DNA of 64,000 nt from Leptospira tipperaryensis (GTDB lineage: Bacteria; Spirochaetota; Leptospiria; Leptospirales; Leptospiraceae), in the NCBI RefSeq assembly GCF_001729245.1, contig NZ_CP015217.1, forward strand, positions 62,001 to 126,000, written 5' to 3'. Shown here piece by piece: positions 34,169 to 50,315 of the stretch. The notes under the pieces were generated by a model that saw nothing but the letters and a program-made list of their open reading frames with translations, was not told where the DNA came from and ran no database searches. The position numbers and the translations under genes are program-made. Each line of letters opens with the position of its first letter. Position 1 is the stretch's first letter.

Positions 34169-35212
34169 ATGTTTCATATTAAAATGATCCCGATGATTCT
34201 ATCGGGATTGATCGTCTTTACTTCATTCTGCAAAGCTCCCCCTCCCAGAGATCCTTGGGATGTACCTCCTTTGAACGAGAAAGAAAAATTCTTTCTCGCG
34301 CCTTTGATCACCGATGATTTCGATTCTAAGGATCTCGGAGGAAGACACTATCCCGCTTCCAACGAATTGAGGATCGATCTTTTTAAACCGTATATCGAAA
34401 ATGTAGAAGGCGGTTATCTCGGCGCCGGAACCGATCAAAATTTTACGTTTATCGTTTGGGCGAAAAGTAAATACGCTTGGCTCATGGATTTTGATTACAC
34501 GATCTGCATCATCAATCGGATTCATCTGTTATTCTTTAAGTTGGCGGCAGATCCGGAATCTTTTCGGGAACTATGGTCCAGGAAGAATAAAAATTCTTCT
34601 TTTGAATTGCTCAAAAAAGAATGGGGAAACGATCCGGAATGGAATCTTATCCGAGAAGCTTGGGAAGTCGCGCATCGAGGCAAATCGGATATTCCACAGA
34701 GATGGAACGAATTGGATCGAACTTCTCAGAAATTCGGACTCAAGACGTTTATCCATTCTAAGGAAGAATATAACTACGTCCGGAATATGGTTCTTCAAGG
34801 AAGAATTCAAATTCTAAAAGGCGATATCAACGCAGAGAAAAGTATGCGATCCGTTTCCGAAAGGGCGGCTCGTTTGAACGTTCCGATTCGAGTCGTTTAT
34901 CTTTCCAACATCGAAGATTATTTTTCTTACACTCCGGGCTTTCGAGATAATCTTTTGAGTTTACCAACTGATGAAAAAGGAATCGTCTTGAGGACGATGC
35001 AAAACGGAACGAAAGAAGAATACGGATCTCCGGATGGAGAAAAAATTCCCGTGGATTACCCTTTGCACTACAATGTTCAGCCTTTAAAAAATCTCCAGCA
35101 ATGGATGCTTTTGCCGGGACATCTTCATAAGGGAATTCTAATGCAATTTAGAACGCAATTACAAAAAGGTTTTTCAGAAATCAAAAGTAGTCCCTCCGAA
35201 ACTCTCAAATGA
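34169..35212 (+). CDS. Lipoprotein of unknown function
   Basis: A 347-residue protein with a lipoprotein signal ([20 protein letters not shown], Cys21). The mature part begins [20 protein letters not shown] and contains [40 protein letters not shown] and [20 protein letters not shown]. The last of these, with a Tyr-Leu-Ser-Asn-Ile-Glu motif and following [16 protein letters not shown], resembles a Leptospira protein family that may carry a degenerate methyltransferase-like (LIC-type) domain, but I cannot place it firmly. Its stop overlaps the start of the MBL gene by four bases (ATGA). Exported, membrane-anchored and co-transcribed with the HEAT lipoprotein is all that is secure. Confidence 0.6.
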   Translation: MFHIKMIPMILSGLIVFTSFCKAPPPRDPWDVPPLNEKEKFFLAPLITDDFDSKDLGGRHYPASNELRIDLFKPYIENVEGGYLGAGTDQNFTFIVWAKSKYAWLMDFDYTICIINRIHLLFFKLAADPESFRELWSRKNKNSSFELLKKEWGNDPEWNLIREAWEVAHRGKSDIPQRWNELDRTSQKFGLKTFIHSKEEYNYVRNMVLQGRIQILKGDINAEKSMRSVSERAARLNVPIRVVYLSNIEDYFSYTPGFRDNLLSLPTDEKGIVLRTMQNGTKEEYGSPDGEKIPVDYPLHYNVQPLKNLQQWMLLPGHLHKGILMQFRTQLQKGFSEIKSSPSETLK

Positions 35213-36066
35213 AAAGAATTCGGATCGGGCTTTTTTTTCTATTCTTCTTAGTTTTCTGTGGAGGATATAAAAGTAAGAATGCCGATTTCGCTTCTCGAAC
35301 CGCAGTAAAAGACTGTAAGTCGAGTTTTGGTCTCTATGTTTTTTCTTACGGAAAAAGCTCCTATCCGAATCAATATCTAAACACGGATGAAGAAGGCGGA
35401 AGTCGCGAAATTGTCTATTTGTTTTATTTGATTCGAATTCCAGGAAAGAACATTCTTGTCGATTCGGGATTTGTAAACGATTCGTATAAGAAAAGATTCG
35501 GCTTTGTTTCCTTTGAAAAGACGGATGTCCTTCTGAAAAAATGCGGTATCGATCCAAAAGAAATTTCCGATATCGTTCTCACACACTTTCATTTTGATCA
35601 CGCCGGTGGAATTTTTCTCTTTCCTTCGGCTACGATTCATATTCAAAATCACGATCTAGATCTTTTGACTCAGCAGACTTATTTTCCAAATCAATCGGTC
35701 TATCTGAACGGATTAAAAAATCGAAATCAACTTCATTCGTTTAACGGCGCTTATTCGCTTATTCCCGATATGCAGGTCTTATTCACGGGTGGACATACTC
35801 CCGGTTCTCAAGCGCTGGAATGGGTCGCTTCTTCTGAAAATCAGTTTTTGATTACCGGCGACGAATGTTATCTGATTCAGGAATGTAAGAATGGGATCGG
35901 ACTTCCGAAAGTCGCCGCGTTTTCAATGAAAAGGAATCGAGACTTTCTCGAATACGTTCAGATCTTAAGTGGAAAAGGTACTAAGATTTTAACACTGCAC
36001 GATCCATCGATTTTACAAGAAGGAGAAGAAATTTTTCCCGGAGTTAGAATTCTATTTTCACTTTAG
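35209..36066 (+). CDS. Metallo-beta-lactamase-fold lipoprotein (N-acyl homoserine lactonase-like)
   Basis: A 285-residue hydrolase with a lipoprotein signal ([18 protein letters not shown], Cys17). [10 protein letters not shown] (His126, His128, Asp130, His131) is the dinuclear zinc motif, [14 protein letters not shown] supplies the next His, ITGDECY the bridging Asp and LTLHDP the last His, so the active site is complete. The order and spacing are close to AttM/AiiA-type lactonases. An envelope-anchored enzyme would act on extracellular or periplasmic lactones or esters; the real substrate is unknown. Its ATG overlaps the stop of the previous gene (ATGA), and it ends the operon. Confidence 0.78.
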   Translation: MKRIRIGLFFLFFLVFCGGYKSKNADFASRTAVKDCKSSFGLYVFSYGKSSYPNQYLNTDEEGGSREIVYLFYLIRIPGKNILVDSGFVNDSYKKRFGFVSFEKTDVLLKKCGIDPKEISDIVLTHFHFDHAGGIFLFPSATIHIQNHDLDLLTQQTYFPNQSVYLNGLKNRNQLHSFNGAYSLIPDMQVLFTGGHTPGSQALEWVASSENQFLITGDECYLIQECKNGIGLPKVAAFSMKRNRDFLEYVQILSGKGTKILTLHDPSILQEGEEIFPGVRILFSL

Positions 36067-36264
36067 TAAAGATGCGGATCTCGTGTTTTCTGTAAATTCC
36101 TCTCTGATAAACCTTTTACCCGACTCGACGTTCTCGATAGAGTCGATTGCGAAAAGACACAAAAGTTAGCGGGCTTTACAAAATATACGCTAAGCGTTTT
36201 TCAAATTTCTTGATTCAAGCTTTCGTCTCGGATTGAATTCTTCTTTTATCAGTTCTCCGTACAT

Positions 36265-36302
36265 AAAAAAGCCCGAAGCAAAGTTTCGCTTCAGGCTTTT
36301 TT
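36265..36302 (-). terminator. Bidirectional rho-independent terminator
   Basis: AAAAAAGCC-GAAGC and GCTTC-GGCTTTTTT pair with one internal mismatch. The U-run serves both the MBL operon (plus) and the acyl-CoA ligase gene ending at 36326 (minus). Bases 36067-36264 upstream hold nothing else I can identify. Confidence 0.8.
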
Positions 36303-36325
36303 AATACGAAAGAGAATTTTGAAAA

Positions 36326-38377
<2,052 letters not shown>

Positions 38378-38401
38378 TTCCAATTCCTCTTTAGTGAGTT
38401 T

Positions 38402-38421
38402 TACCGGAATGAGTTCCGGTA
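38402..38421 (-). promoter_or_regulatory. Hairpin in the 5' region of the acyl-CoA ligase gene
   Basis: TACCGGAA and TTCCGGTA, an 8-bp perfect stem with a 4-base loop, lies 25 bases before the start codon. No U-run, so an operator or leader structure is more likely than a terminator; function not shown. Confidence 0.35.
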
Positions 38422-38521
38422 TTATAAAGGCTGAATTAAGTTAAGAGAAAAAAGGAATGAGTCAATCAAATTTTGGAATGAGGGAAAAGAGGGTGCAGTG
38501 CAAAAACGAGGAAAAGAAAGG

Positions 38522-38547
38522 CCGTCTACCTCGGAAGAGATAGACGG
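38522..38547 (-). terminator. Terminator of the Lys/Ala-rich protein gene
   Basis: On the minus strand CCGTCTATCTC pairs with GAGGTAGACGG (11 bp with one T-G wobble) around TTCC, followed by a T/C-rich stretch. It lies 10 bases after the stop of the gene at 38558. Confidence 0.65.
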
Positions 38548-38557
38548 GAAGCAGTGA

Positions 38558-38845
38558 TTATTGCTCTTCTCCGGCAGGAGTAGAAGATTCAGTAGCTGGA
38601 GCTGATTCTTCTTTTTTACTTTCTGCTTTTTCCTTCTTGGATTTTTTCTTAGATTTCTTTGCCTTTTTAGCCTTTTTGGATTTCTTAGCTTTTTTTCCTT
38701 TCTTTTCAGACTTTGTTTCCTTTGGAGTTTCAGTCTGAGTAGTCGGTGCGTCAGCGGCAGGTTCTTCTGCAACGAGTCCTGCAAATCCAGTTAGCGCCAT
38801 TGAGGCGATCAAAAGTTGGGCAAGAATTTTCTTAAAAAGGGTCAT
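38558..38845 (-). CDS. Small exported Lys/Ala/Glu-rich protein
   Basis: A 95-residue protein with a signal peptide (KKILAQLLIASMALTGFAGLVA) and a mature part of about 70 residues that is almost all Lys, Ala, Ser and Glu: KKGKKAKKSKKAKKAKKSKK in the middle, acidic PAADAPTTQTETP before and SAPATESSTPAGEEQ after. The polylysine core resembles histone H1-tail or protamine-like sequences but is exported. It probably stays disordered and may bind LPS, nucleic acid or other polyanions outside the cytoplasm. It has its own terminator. No family is recognised; a second, unrelated Lys-rich exported protein lies at 26689. Confidence 0.7.
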   Translation of the reverse strand: MTLFKKILAQLLIASMALTGFAGLVAEEPAADAPTTQTETPKETKSEKKGKKAKKSKKAKKAKKSKKKSKKEKAESKKEESAPATESSTPAGEEQ

Positions 38846-38923
38846 TTTAAAGTTTCCTATTGAATAGAATGATTGATTCTGAGAAGTGCAACATCCTTCG
38901 GAAAAAAGTAAATACGTTTTTTT

Positions 38924-39583
38924 TCAAAGAATGGAATGAGGAGGGGTCCATTTTTTTCCGGAAGCAACGGCGGATTCCAATCTTCTAAGATATTCTTTTT
39001 TTGGAATTTGATAAGCGCCGAGCCCAAGAGTAACAATGTTTAGTTGTTGGGTATCGAAAAGGAGGAACTGATCTTTCTTAAGTGCATCAAATAAATGAAA
39101 TAGACCGATTTTGCCGAAATCGGGAACGAAAGAAAACATCGATTCTCCGGCGAAAAAATTTCCGATCGCGACTCCGTAGACTCCGCCTCCGAGTTTACCG
39201 TTCTCATCCCAAACTTCGATCGAATGTGCATAACCGAGTTTGTGAAATTCATTATAACCTTTGATAAAAAGTTCGGTGATCCAAGTCTCCTCGCCGGGTC
39301 GATAGGCGCAACAGCGCATAACTTGTTCGAATGCTCGATTGAATGTAATCGTATATTTCTTCTGGTTTATTTTACGTCTTACACGTTTTGAAATATGCAG
39401 CTTGTTGAGATCGAAGATTCCACGAGGATCTAAACAATACCAAAGAATGGGCTGATCGGACCAAGGAAAGATTCCATTCTTATAAGCATAAAGAAGTCTT
39501 TCGGGGGAAAGATCGCCACCGACCGCGACGATCTCACGATCCCAGACGTGTGGATTTCTAAAAAAATCGGAAAAGTCTTTCAA
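38924..39583 (-). CDS. aat: Leucyl/phenylalanyl-tRNA--protein transferase
   Basis: A 219-residue enzyme that adds Leu or Phe to N-terminal Lys/Arg for N-end-rule degradation by Clp[25 protein letters not shown], then [50 protein letters not shown] and [11 protein letters not shown] are the standard Aat motifs in order. It starts at a TTG (39583) within TTGA, overlapping the stop of the upstream thpR by four bases, so it is translated by coupling. The full operon is pabB-pabC fusion, thpR, aat. An unusual mix of folate, RNA and protein-turnover genes; the link may be transcriptional convenience. Size is normal. Confidence 0.92.
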   Translation of the reverse strand: MKDFSDFFRNPHVWDREIVAVGGDLSPERLLYAYKNGIFPWSDQPILWYCLDPRGIFDLNKLHISKRVRRKINQKKYTITFNRAFEQVMRCCAYRPGEETWITELFIKGYNEFHKLGYAHSIEVWDENGKLGGGVYGVAIGNFFAGESMFSFVPDFGKIGLFHLFDALKKDQFLLFDTQQLNIVTLGLGAYQIPKKEYLRRLESAVASGKKWTPPHSIL

Positions 39584-40143
39584 GGTATTTTCCCATAATT
39601 CTTGTAAGACGGAAAAAGTGAAAAAGATTCTTCAATCGTATAAATTGGTCCGTCCGAGGATGATTTTGAAGAATAGATATGAAACTCCGAAATCGAAAAA
39701 CGAGAAGAGGAAAAATTGGAGAATTCTTCCAAATAAAGAGATATCTTTCCTCCGTGTGTAGTCTTGAATCTTCCGATCGTTACGTGCGGGTGGTAGTCTT
39801 GGCGTTCGGGACTAAAGCCTAGTTTTCTAAGACCGGAATCGAGTGTTTTCTGTAATTGAAACAATGTTGGATTTTGTTCCACGTTTGCAAAAAGAATGGA
39901 AGGAGATTTTTGTTTTCCAAAAAAGCCAACCGACTTCAGTTCTAACTCGAAGTCAGGAAGTGAAATCCCGGAACAGAATTCCGAGATTCGATCGATATCA
40001 TCGGAATTTTGTTCTCCTAAAAATACCAAGGTGATATGAAAATTTTCTTCCCGCACCCACTTGATATCGGGCAATCCGTAACAGATCGAAGTTAGTTGTT
40101 CTTTCACTGCGTCCGGAATGGAAATCCCCAGAAAAGTTCTCAT
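39580..40143 (-). CDS. thpR: RNA 2',3'-cyclic phosphodiesterase
   Basis: About 187 residues of the 2H phosphoesterase family, which hydrolyse 2',3'-cyclic phosphate ends of RNA (formerly called 2'-5' RNA ligase). The two catalytic HxT/S motifs are HITLVFLGE near residue 44 and HPHVTIGRF in the second half. The ATG at 40143 gives [16 protein letters not shown], the usual opening of the family; an earlier in-frame ATG at 40197 overlaps the end of pabB and adds 18 residues, and could be the real start if translation is coupled. The downstream aat overlaps it by four bases. The biological role of ThpR proteins is poorly known. Confidence 0.88.
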   Translation of the reverse strand: MRTFLGISIPDAVKEQLTSICYGLPDIKWVREENFHITLVFLGEQNSDDIDRISEFCSGISLPDFELELKSVGFFGKQKSPSILFANVEQNPTLFQLQKTLDSGLRKLGFSPERQDYHPHVTIGRFKTTHGGKISLYLEEFSNFSSSRFSISEFHIYSSKSSSDGPIYTIEESFSLFPSYKNYGKIP

Positions 40144-40189
40144 GCTTGAGATCTTAGAACTTCGGCTGATTTTCGCAACTAGATTCTGT

Positions 40190-41968
40190 TCATTCATCTT
40201 TTGAAGAATCTTCGATCCCGCGGACTCGCAAAATCCCGCGAAGAGAGTTGCAGAGAAAAACGGATTCTGAAGATTTCAGATCATCCAAAGAAAGAGAACG
40301 TTCGTAAAACCCTTTCCTTTGCAACAGACGATTTCGATAGATTCCGGGAAGAATTCCGGAAGAGAGGGGAGGAGTAAAGTAAGAATCTCCGACCTTGAGA
40401 AAAAGGTTAGCAATACTTCCTTCCGTAATTTCATTCTTTTCATTTAAAAAAATCACATCCAAATGAGAAGAATTCCTGGATTGATTTCCTTCACGATCGT
40501 AAACTTCTCGGAGATTTGTTTTGTGTTTTCTAAATTCGGAAGAAGAATTCATTCGAGTCCGGCTAATTTGTAAACTTCCTTTTTTTTGAAAAGAGGAAAG
40601 GATAGAATGTTCGAAACTAAAGTTTCCGGAAGTATCTAAGCTGATCTTAATACGATAGGAATTTGCTTCCTTGCAGGTTGAGGCAATTTCCTGCAGACAA
40701 GAATTCCATCCTTCTTCCGAAAAAGGAAAATTTAGAGTTTCAGCGGAATCTTTTATCCGTTTTTTGTGTTCTTTTTGAAAGTAAAATATTCTATTTTTAT
40801 AAAGTATCGTTTCAAATAAATAAAAGTTTCTTGGAGCCTCGGAAAAGAATTTCGCCTTTTCTAAAATTTCGAGCCATTCTTTTTCCGGATCGGCGTCCCA
40901 AGTAATTCCAGACCCGATTCCGAGCTTTCCCTTTCCATCAGATATTTCTAATGTACGAATCGCGATCGAAAATACCGCGTTTGAATTTGGTTGAATGACT
41001 CCGATCGCTCCCGTGTAAATTCCTCTTGGTTTCTCCAATTCTTGAATCAGTTCCATGGCCCTCAGTTTTGGGGCGCCCGTGATTGAACCGCCTGGAAACA
41101 ATTCTCTAAAAATATCGGAACAATTGATTCCGTCTGAAAGTTCGGAACGGATTGTGCTCGTCATCTGTAAGATCGTTTTGTATTTTTCTACGGAGAATAA
41201 TTCTTGAACTTGGACGCTTCCTTTCCGACTGATTTTTCCGAGATCGTTTCTCATCAAATCCGTAATCATCAGATTTTCGGCTTTTTCCTTTTCAGAATTT
41301 TTGAGAAGCTGGATATTTTTTTCGTCTTCGAATTCGTTTTTCCCTCTCGGATACGTGCCTTTCATCGGTTTGGTGATTAGGTTTCTTCCTTGTTTTTCAA
41401 AAAAAAGCTCCGGTGAAAAAGAAAGAATGTCCTGATTCTGGATCCGTATCCAGGATCCGTATGCGACAGGTTGTCTATTTATAAGAGTATTATAAAATGA
41501 TAATATATCCCCTTCGAAATCGAAAAGGATTTGATCCGTATAATTGATCTGATAGATTTCTCCTTGAAAGAGTTTTTCTCGAATCAATTTTAGATTCCGA
41601 AAATATTCTTTTTGATTTGGTAAAGAGGAAATCTGAAATCCGAAACTTTTAGAAGGAGTTTCTTCAATCGTTTGCAGGATTTCCGGTTTGTGAAAAACAC
41701 CAAAATACAAAAATGGTAAAACTGTTTCAGAATCTTTTTGATTTAAACCGGAAAAAACTTCTCCTGCTTCGTAAGAAATATATCCGGCAATGTAAAATCC
41801 TTGCTGAATGTAGAGTTCGATTTCGTTAAGAGACGATTCGATTTCTTTTGAAGTAAATGCCTTGATTGTGGTGATTGGGTTACGAAAGAGAATCTTTCCG
41901 GAAGGATGGAATCCTTCATCAAAAATCATAAAAGACTGGTCAGAGAATAAGAGTTCTTCGATTCTCAT
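40190..41968 (-). CDS. pabB: Aminodeoxychorismate synthase I fused to aminodeoxychorismate lyase
   Basis: A 592-residue fusion for para-aminobenzoate (folate) synthesis. Residues about 1-370 are the chorismate-binding synthase: [46 protein letters not shown] and [21 protein letters not shown] are the family motifs. The C-terminal ~220 residues are a class IV PLP aminotransferase-type lyase: [18 protein letters not shown] and [17 protein letters not shown], matching PabC, which turns ADC to PABA plus pyruvate. The pabA amidotransferase is not here. Such PabB-PabC fusions are known in several bacteria. It heads the operon with thpR and aat, the ATG of thpR's longer form overlapping its stop. 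Confidence 0.9.
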   Translation of the reverse strand: MRIEELLFSDQSFMIFDEGFHPSGKILFRNPITTIKAFTSKEIESSLNEIELYIQQGFYIAGYISYEAGEVFSGLNQKDSETVLPFLYFGVFHKPEILQTIEETPSKSFGFQISSLPNQKEYFRNLKLIREKLFQGEIYQINYTDQILFDFEGDILSFYNTLINRQPVAYGSWIRIQNQDILSFSPELFFEKQGRNLITKPMKGTYPRGKNEFEDEKNIQLLKNSEKEKAENLMITDLMRNDLGKISRKGSVQVQELFSVEKYKTILQMTSTIRSELSDGINCSDIFRELFPGGSITGAPKLRAMELIQELEKPRGIYTGAIGVIQPNSNAVFSIAIRTLEISDGKGKLGIGSGITWDADPEKEWLEILEKAKFFSEAPRNFYLFETILYKNRIFYFQKEHKKRIKDSAETLNFPFSEEGWNSCLQEIASTCKEANSYRIKISLDTSGNFSFEHSILSSFQKKGSLQISRTRMNSSSEFRKHKTNLREVYDREGNQSRNSSHLDVIFLNEKNEITEGSIANLFLKVGDSYFTPPLSSGILPGIYRNRLLQRKGFYERSLSLDDLKSSESVFLCNSLRGILRVRGIEDSSKDE

Positions 41969-41987
41969 TTTAGAGCAAACTTAATTA

Positions 41988-44174
<2,187 letters not shown>

Positions 44175-44226
44175 AAAACTTCTGGTTTACAAAAAGAACT
44201 CCGACGTTCAACATTCTTATCGAAGT

Positions 44227-44838
44227 ATGAAAAAAGAAGAAAAAATTCAGGCTCGAAGAGAAGAGATCCTGGACGCCGCCTTAGAGATTTTCGCAAAGAA
44301 AGGATATCACTCCACAGGGATCGCGGATATCGCGACTCAGTTGGACATCGGTCACGGAACTTGTTATCGTTATTTTAAGAATAAATTGGATATCCTACAC
44401 GCGCTTTTGGATCAAGTTCAGAAGGGACTTTCAGAAGTGATCTCAAGACAAAGCCCTGATAAATCCAATTCTTTGGAAGAATACCGGTCTCAGATCGGAG
44501 AAATCGGCGCCGGACTGTTTGAACTTTTTGGAAAAGACGTTCGAGTCGGTCAGGTTTTCTTTTTCGAAACACAGGGAATCGATGAATCGATTTCTACTAA
44601 GATCAAAAAGACCCACGATCTTTCCGCAAAAGTTACGGAACTTTATCTAATCAACGGTGTGAAAAAAGGATTCTTACGAAAGAATTTGGATACAGACGTC
44701 GCTTCCAAAGCGATCAATTCCATGATGTTTGAAGGAATTCGCCAGTCCATTTCCCATAAATCTAATCCAGAATATGCCTCTCGATGGATGAAAGCGGTTC
44801 CTGACTTGATGCTGGACGGAATGAGCGCCAATTTGTGA
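44227..44838 (+). CDS. TetR/AcrR family transcriptional regulator
   Basis: A 203-residue repressor-type protein. ILDAALEIFAKKGYHSTGIA, then LDIGHGTCYRYFKNKLDILH is the TetR N-terminal helix-turn-helix (residues about 12-58). The C-terminal part is helical (VGQVFFFETQGIDESISTKI) as in ligand-binding domains. It is followed 102 bases later, with the same orientation, by a multi-helix membrane protein gene that it may control. The ligand and operator are not visible. It is a different TetR subfamily from the one at 52636. Confidence 0.9.
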   Translation: MKKEEKIQARREEILDAALEIFAKKGYHSTGIADIATQLDIGHGTCYRYFKNKLDILHALLDQVQKGLSEVISRQSPDKSNSLEEYRSQIGEIGAGLFELFGKDVRVGQVFFFETQGIDESISTKIKKTHDLSAKVTELYLINGVKKGFLRKNLDTDVASKAINSMMFEGIRQSISHKSNPEYASRWMKAVPDLMLDGMSANL

Positions 44839-44940
44839 AATTCGTATTTTTGAAAAAGAAGGAGTTCCTACTTTTTTTGATTGAAAAAACTGAATGATAT
44901 GTCATTCTTTATTTAGATTTGAGAAATAGGAGAATTGAAA

Positions 44941-45849
44941 ATGGTTCAAGTGGATGTGTTCTGGGCCTATGGATTGGGCGCAGGCTTTGCAATGGCGGCT
45001 TCTCGTCAGATTAAAAAAATTCAAACTTCGTCGGATTCTTCACCCGCGGCTCTGAAAGAGGTCGAGGGGAAGAATGAAAAAACTCCCTTTTGGAAGACTA
45101 CGTATTTTCTGATCAACGTGCTCTTTCTTTCTCTCGTGTTCGGGCCGTCAGGTTTGTACTTGGTCTGGCAATTTACCAATTGGGAAACCATGCAGGCCTT
45201 GGATAAATCGATGCCGGGTTGGTTGGTCACTCTTTTCGGTTTTACAAATGTTTCGCAGGGAATTCTTGCGTTCTGGATCGTTTGGAAACTTCTCGAAAGG
45301 TCCAAAGCGTTTTTCGGTTTTTTACAAGTGATGTTGGGCTATTTTGGAATGTTTTTTATTCTTGTTCACGGTTGGGACGGAGAAGGTTACAAAAGATTTT
45401 TTTCAGCAACTCGAGAAGAATACCTTAACAACTGGTCTTGGAATACGGCGCTTTCTTGGCTAACTTCCGATGTCGCGATCACGTTGTATGTCATGGGCGT
45501 GATTATGATTCCAATTATGATCGTCATAATGTCCAGATGGTTGGAAGAAGGTCTTGAAATTCAAGGCGTTTCTCTCGAACAGGAAACGAAAGAAGGAAAA
45601 GGAAGTCCGATTCAAAGAATCGTTTATTTTTTCGGTTCCGTTTTTATCGGCGCGCTCGGGCTCGCGATTCTTTCCAGTTTGATTATCCACGCACTCGGAT
45701 GGATTCTTGGAAGTGCAGTCGCGCTCGGAATGCTTTATATATTAGGAATTTCTAAATTTGGAATTCTTTTTGTTTTTTATAAGGGAATTTTCCATCTCAA
45801 AGGAAGTTCGGCTTCTACAAGTGGAGTTCCCGCAGAGGCGAGGGCTTAG
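44941..45849 (+). CDS. Polytopic membrane protein of unknown function
   Basis: About 302 residues from ATG 44941 with AGGAG eight bases upstream (an earlier TTG at 44935 is rejected). Six or seven hydrophobic segments: [100 protein letters not shown] and later ones. The cytosolic loop before the second is Ser/Glu/Lys-rich. No transport or enzyme motif is recognised. It lies downstream of a TetR gene, which suggests regulated expression of an envelope function. Its last codons overlap the end of the convergent cystathionine gamma-synthase gene by four bases. Confidence 0.6.
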   Translation: MVQVDVFWAYGLGAGFAMAASRQIKKIQTSSDSSPAALKEVEGKNEKTPFWKTTYFLINVLFLSLVFGPSGLYLVWQFTNWETMQALDKSMPGWLVTLFGFTNVSQGILAFWIVWKLLERSKAFFGFLQVMLGYFGMFFILVHGWDGEGYKRFFSATREEYLNNWSWNTALSWLTSDVAITLYVMGVIMIPIMIVIMSRWLEEGLEIQGVSLEQETKEGKGSPIQRIVYFFGSVFIGALGLAILSSLIIHALGWILGSAVALGMLYILGISKFGILFVFYKGIFHLKGSSASTSGVPAEARA

Positions 45850-47348
45850 ATCTCGAGAGCCTTTTTGTATTCCTGAATCAAAAGGTCCGGGTCTTCGATT
45901 CCAACGGAGATCCGGATTAGATTCGGATCCAATCCGTTTTCTTTTAAAAATTCGAGTCCTTCTTTTTCGGTCACCAATTCATAGTGAGCCAAATAAACAT
46001 AAAGCATGTTTAATGTGAATTCGGTTCCGAAACTCGGACCCTTTAACAACGCCAATCGATCGTAAAACGTTTCCAACGGAATCGAAAGCTCGATGGATAA
46101 AACCCCCGCTTGAATTCCGGGAATTCTTGTAATCTTTGAAAAATTATCCGAGGACTCGGAAGAGCCGGTCCAAAAAACATTTTTGATCCCGGGTTGTTTG
46201 GAAAAGAAATCCGCTAACTTTATTACATTGGAACTTATCTTACGAACACGATCTTCGTATCCTTTAATCTCATAAGCGAGTCTTTCACAATCGCGGATAT
46301 AAGGACTTTCCACTAATTCTTTACAGATGGGAAGAATTTCCTGAAACCAATGAGACTTTCGATTTAGAATCAAAGCGCCCATCATCAAATCCCCGTTTCC
46401 GCAGGCAAACTTAGTGAGGCTTTCTACTACGACGTCCACATAAGGAAGAACATTGATTACCGCAGAACCTGCGATAGAAATATCCGCGATCAAAGGGACT
46501 TTGTATTTATCCACGATCGATTTTAGTTTTGGATAATCCGGAACCAAAAGAAGCGGATTGGTCGGACATTCGGTGATGATACCGGCTACACGCTCCGAGT
46601 TTTCATTCAGAAATTGTTCGAGATCTTCTAAGTCCGTAGCATTATGAATCACGTAAGAATCTTTCGTGTATTTTTCCATGATGCGGATATTATCCACATA
46701 CAGCCAGCCAAGACGGATCCAAATCGTTTTATCTTGTTTTTTTTGAATTTGATTCAAAGCTTCGAAGACGGTATAAACTCCGTTCATTCCAGAAGAGGAA
46801 AGAAGAATTTCCGGATTTAGATTCGGGTAAAAAGAAGAGAGTGTGGAAAGAATTTTATCGACCGGATTTTCTTTTTCGACCTTCTCTCGAAAAATTTCCT
46901 GAAGAATTCCCTTTTTTAAAAGAAAGTCTTCAGCTTTTCTGGACGAAGCGAGACAACCCGTATGTTGAATGAAAGATAAGATTTCTTTTTCCAATTCTTT
47001 TAGATTGGGAATGACTAACGTGATGATTTCTTCGTCTTCAATGATTTCAAATTTTTGAATGGAGAATTTTTGAACGATCGCATCCGCGGCTTTTCTGGAA
47101 GATACGATGAACTGAGGAGTGGTGATCTTTCGGTTCTCTTTATTAAAATCTAAAATTCTCGCGATATAAGAATGGGCTACAAATCTCGGGTAACCCGATT
47201 TCAAACGAGAAAGGGTTTCGGTTCTTTTTTCTTCGTAGCCGATTACGTCCGTAAGTTGAGGAAGGCTTACCGAGACGGCATGAACGTTTTCGAATGGAAT
47301 TCTTTCTCCGCAGAGAGTTCTATGTGGTTCGCTGATTTCTTTTAACAT
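45846..47348 (-). CDS. Cystathionine gamma-synthase-like PLP enzyme, fungal-type with N-terminal extension
   Basis: A 500-residue PLP enzyme of Cys/Met metabolism; a typical bacterial cystathionine gamma-synthase is about 380-400 residues. The extra N-terminal part reads [20 protein letters not shown], then [20 protein letters not shown], which matches the extension of fungal cystathionine gamma-synthases (vSLPTW.dvvGYEEg and GYPRFf.H). The catalytic half has [45 protein letters not shown] and [20 protein letters not shown], with the PLP lysine in SLTKF. It would join an activated homoserine to cysteine in methionine synthesis. Convergent with 44941. The fungal likeness is noted as a finding. 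Confidence 0.78.
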   Translation of the reverse strand: MLKEISEPHRTLCGERIPFENVHAVSVSLPQLTDVIGYEEKRTETLSRLKSGYPRFVAHSYIARILDFNKENRKITTPQFIVSSRKAADAIVQKFSIQKFEIIEDEEIITLVIPNLKELEKEILSFIQHTGCLASSRKAEDFLLKKGILQEIFREKVEKENPVDKILSTLSSFYPNLNPEILLSSSGMNGVYTVFEALNQIQKKQDKTIWIRLGWLYVDNIRIMEKYTKDSYVIHNATDLEDLEQFLNENSERVAGIITECPTNPLLLVPDYPKLKSIVDKYKVPLIADISIAGSAVINVLPYVDVVVESLTKFACGNGDLMMGALILNRKSHWFQEILPICKELVESPYIRDCERLAYEIKGYEDRVRKISSNVIKLADFFSKQPGIKNVFWTGSSESSDNFSKITRIPGIQAGVLSIELSIPLETFYDRLALLKGPSFGTEFTLNMLYVYLAHYELVTEKEGLEFLKENGLDPNLIRISVGIEDPDLLIQEYKKALEI

Positions 47349-47414
47349 CTCTATGATTCCAGTTCGAGATCGATCCGTGATTTTTCAACCTGTAAAATTC
47401 TAAGATTTAGTTCT

Positions 47415-48512
<1,098 letters not shown>

Positions 48513-48513
48513 C

Positions 48514-49125
<612 letters not shown>

Positions 49126-49151
49126 AACTAAAAGAGAAACTGAAATATATT

Positions 49152-50312
49152 ATGAATATTGAATCCATTTTGAAAAATAAAATCGTATCGAAATCATTTA
49201 TCTTTAAAAATACGATTTTGATTTTGTTTACGGTTTCTTTTTTTAATCTCTGTAAGAGTAGTCACGAAACTTTTATAGAAGAAATTCAGGAATTGGTAGA
49301 GCAGGAAAAATACGAAAAGGCCGCCGACAAGTTAAAGGAAAAACTTCAATCGCCGAAGGACCGCGACGAAATCCTTTCTTCGGAAGCTCCCGATTCTATG
49401 AGGGTGATCGAGTTTTCAAATGATCGATTGAAGTTGGTCTGGACGGAAGATCAAAAAATATTCTATCAGGATCTTTCTGCGGGTGAAAATAATTCGAGAA
49501 GTTTGGACCAGATTCCTTCCAACTTATCTCTTTCTCAAAACGCGAATTATGCGTTGGTCGAATATCCGATGCAAGCTTCGGGCGGTTGTCGATACGTTGC
49601 GATATCATTAAAAGATTCCAGTCTTTCTTACGAAGCGGGCGCTCAAGTTTCTTGTAAGAATCGGGGATCGATTCTTCCCGATGGATCTAAAATTTATTAC
49701 TTCGTCGATGACAATCTTTATGAAGAAAAAACGGTAGAACCGAGAAAGCCGGTTTTAGTTTTGAATAAAGAAAAGATCGTTTCTCCTTTTCCGAATCTAA
49801 AAACACGTTCTTTGATGTATCCATCCGGAAATTCTTTTTTGATTTTTTCAGGAAATGCAGGTTCTTACAATTTGTACTGGTTTCATCCCACACAAAAAAC
49901 CGCGGAAAAAATTGATAAGGATATTTTGAGTCCGATCCTTTATTATGGAAACGGAGAGAGCGCTTATTATATCGGCGGAGAAATCGGGAAATTACATTTG
50001 AGAAGAATTAATTTTTCCTCTAAGGGTAAACCCGCGATCACGAAACTTTTTACCGTGAGCAGAAAAGAAATTTATCCTTGGAAATTAGCAAAGAAGAACG
50101 AGTTCCTTTCGGGTTATTCCGGAAAGGTTCATCTTTGGGGTCCTTTGAAAAAAAGTCAGAATCTCCCAATCCTTTGCGAAAGGGCTTATCTTTCCGGGGA
50201 TGATCGAATCGTCTGTGAAACCGAACCCGGTCAGTTGATCTTGAGCAAACTCGATTTTCAACCGGAAGATTGGAGTATCTGGAAACTCTACGAAGAGGTT
50301 CGTAGCAAATAA
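49152..50312 (+). CDS. Lipoprotein with beta-propeller-like C-terminal region
   Basis: A 386-residue protein; [20 protein letters not shown] is a lipoprotein signal with Cys34, preceded by an unusually long charged stretch ([19 protein letters not shown]). The first mature helices ([20 protein letters not shown]) look TPR-like. The rest has strand-turn patterns such as [40 protein letters not shown] and [16 protein letters not shown], resembling a WD40/TolB-type propeller. No catalytic motif. It is probably on the outer membrane's inner face. It lies behind the EcsC-like gene and converges with the gene at 50316, three bases away. Confidence 0.6.
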   Translation: MNIESILKNKIVSKSFIFKNTILILFTVSFFNLCKSSHETFIEEIQELVEQEKYEKAADKLKEKLQSPKDRDEILSSEAPDSMRVIEFSNDRLKLVWTEDQKIFYQDLSAGENNSRSLDQIPSNLSLSQNANYALVEYPMQASGGCRYVAISLKDSSLSYEAGAQVSCKNRGSILPDGSKIYYFVDDNLYEEKTVEPRKPVLVLNKEKIVSPFPNLKTRSLMYPSGNSFLIFSGNAGSYNLYWFHPTQKTAEKIDKDILSPILYYGNGESAYYIGGEIGKLHLRRINFSSKGKPAITKLFTVSRKEIYPWKLAKKNEFLSGYSGKVHLWGPLKKSQNLPILCERAYLSGDDRIVCETEPGQLILSKLDFQPEDWSIWKLYEEVRSK

Positions 50313-50315
50313 AGA

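Noticed and set aside
38422..38784. 120-codon minus-strand frame rich in Lys/Arg over the Lys/Ala-rich gene
   Set aside because: It is a frame-shifted reading of the lysine codons (AAG read as GAA/AGA); the 38845-38558 frame has the signal peptide.
47349..47414. SAM or other riboswitch ahead of the cystathionine gamma-synthase
   Set aside because: The 66-base gap to prfA is too short and shows no conserved element.
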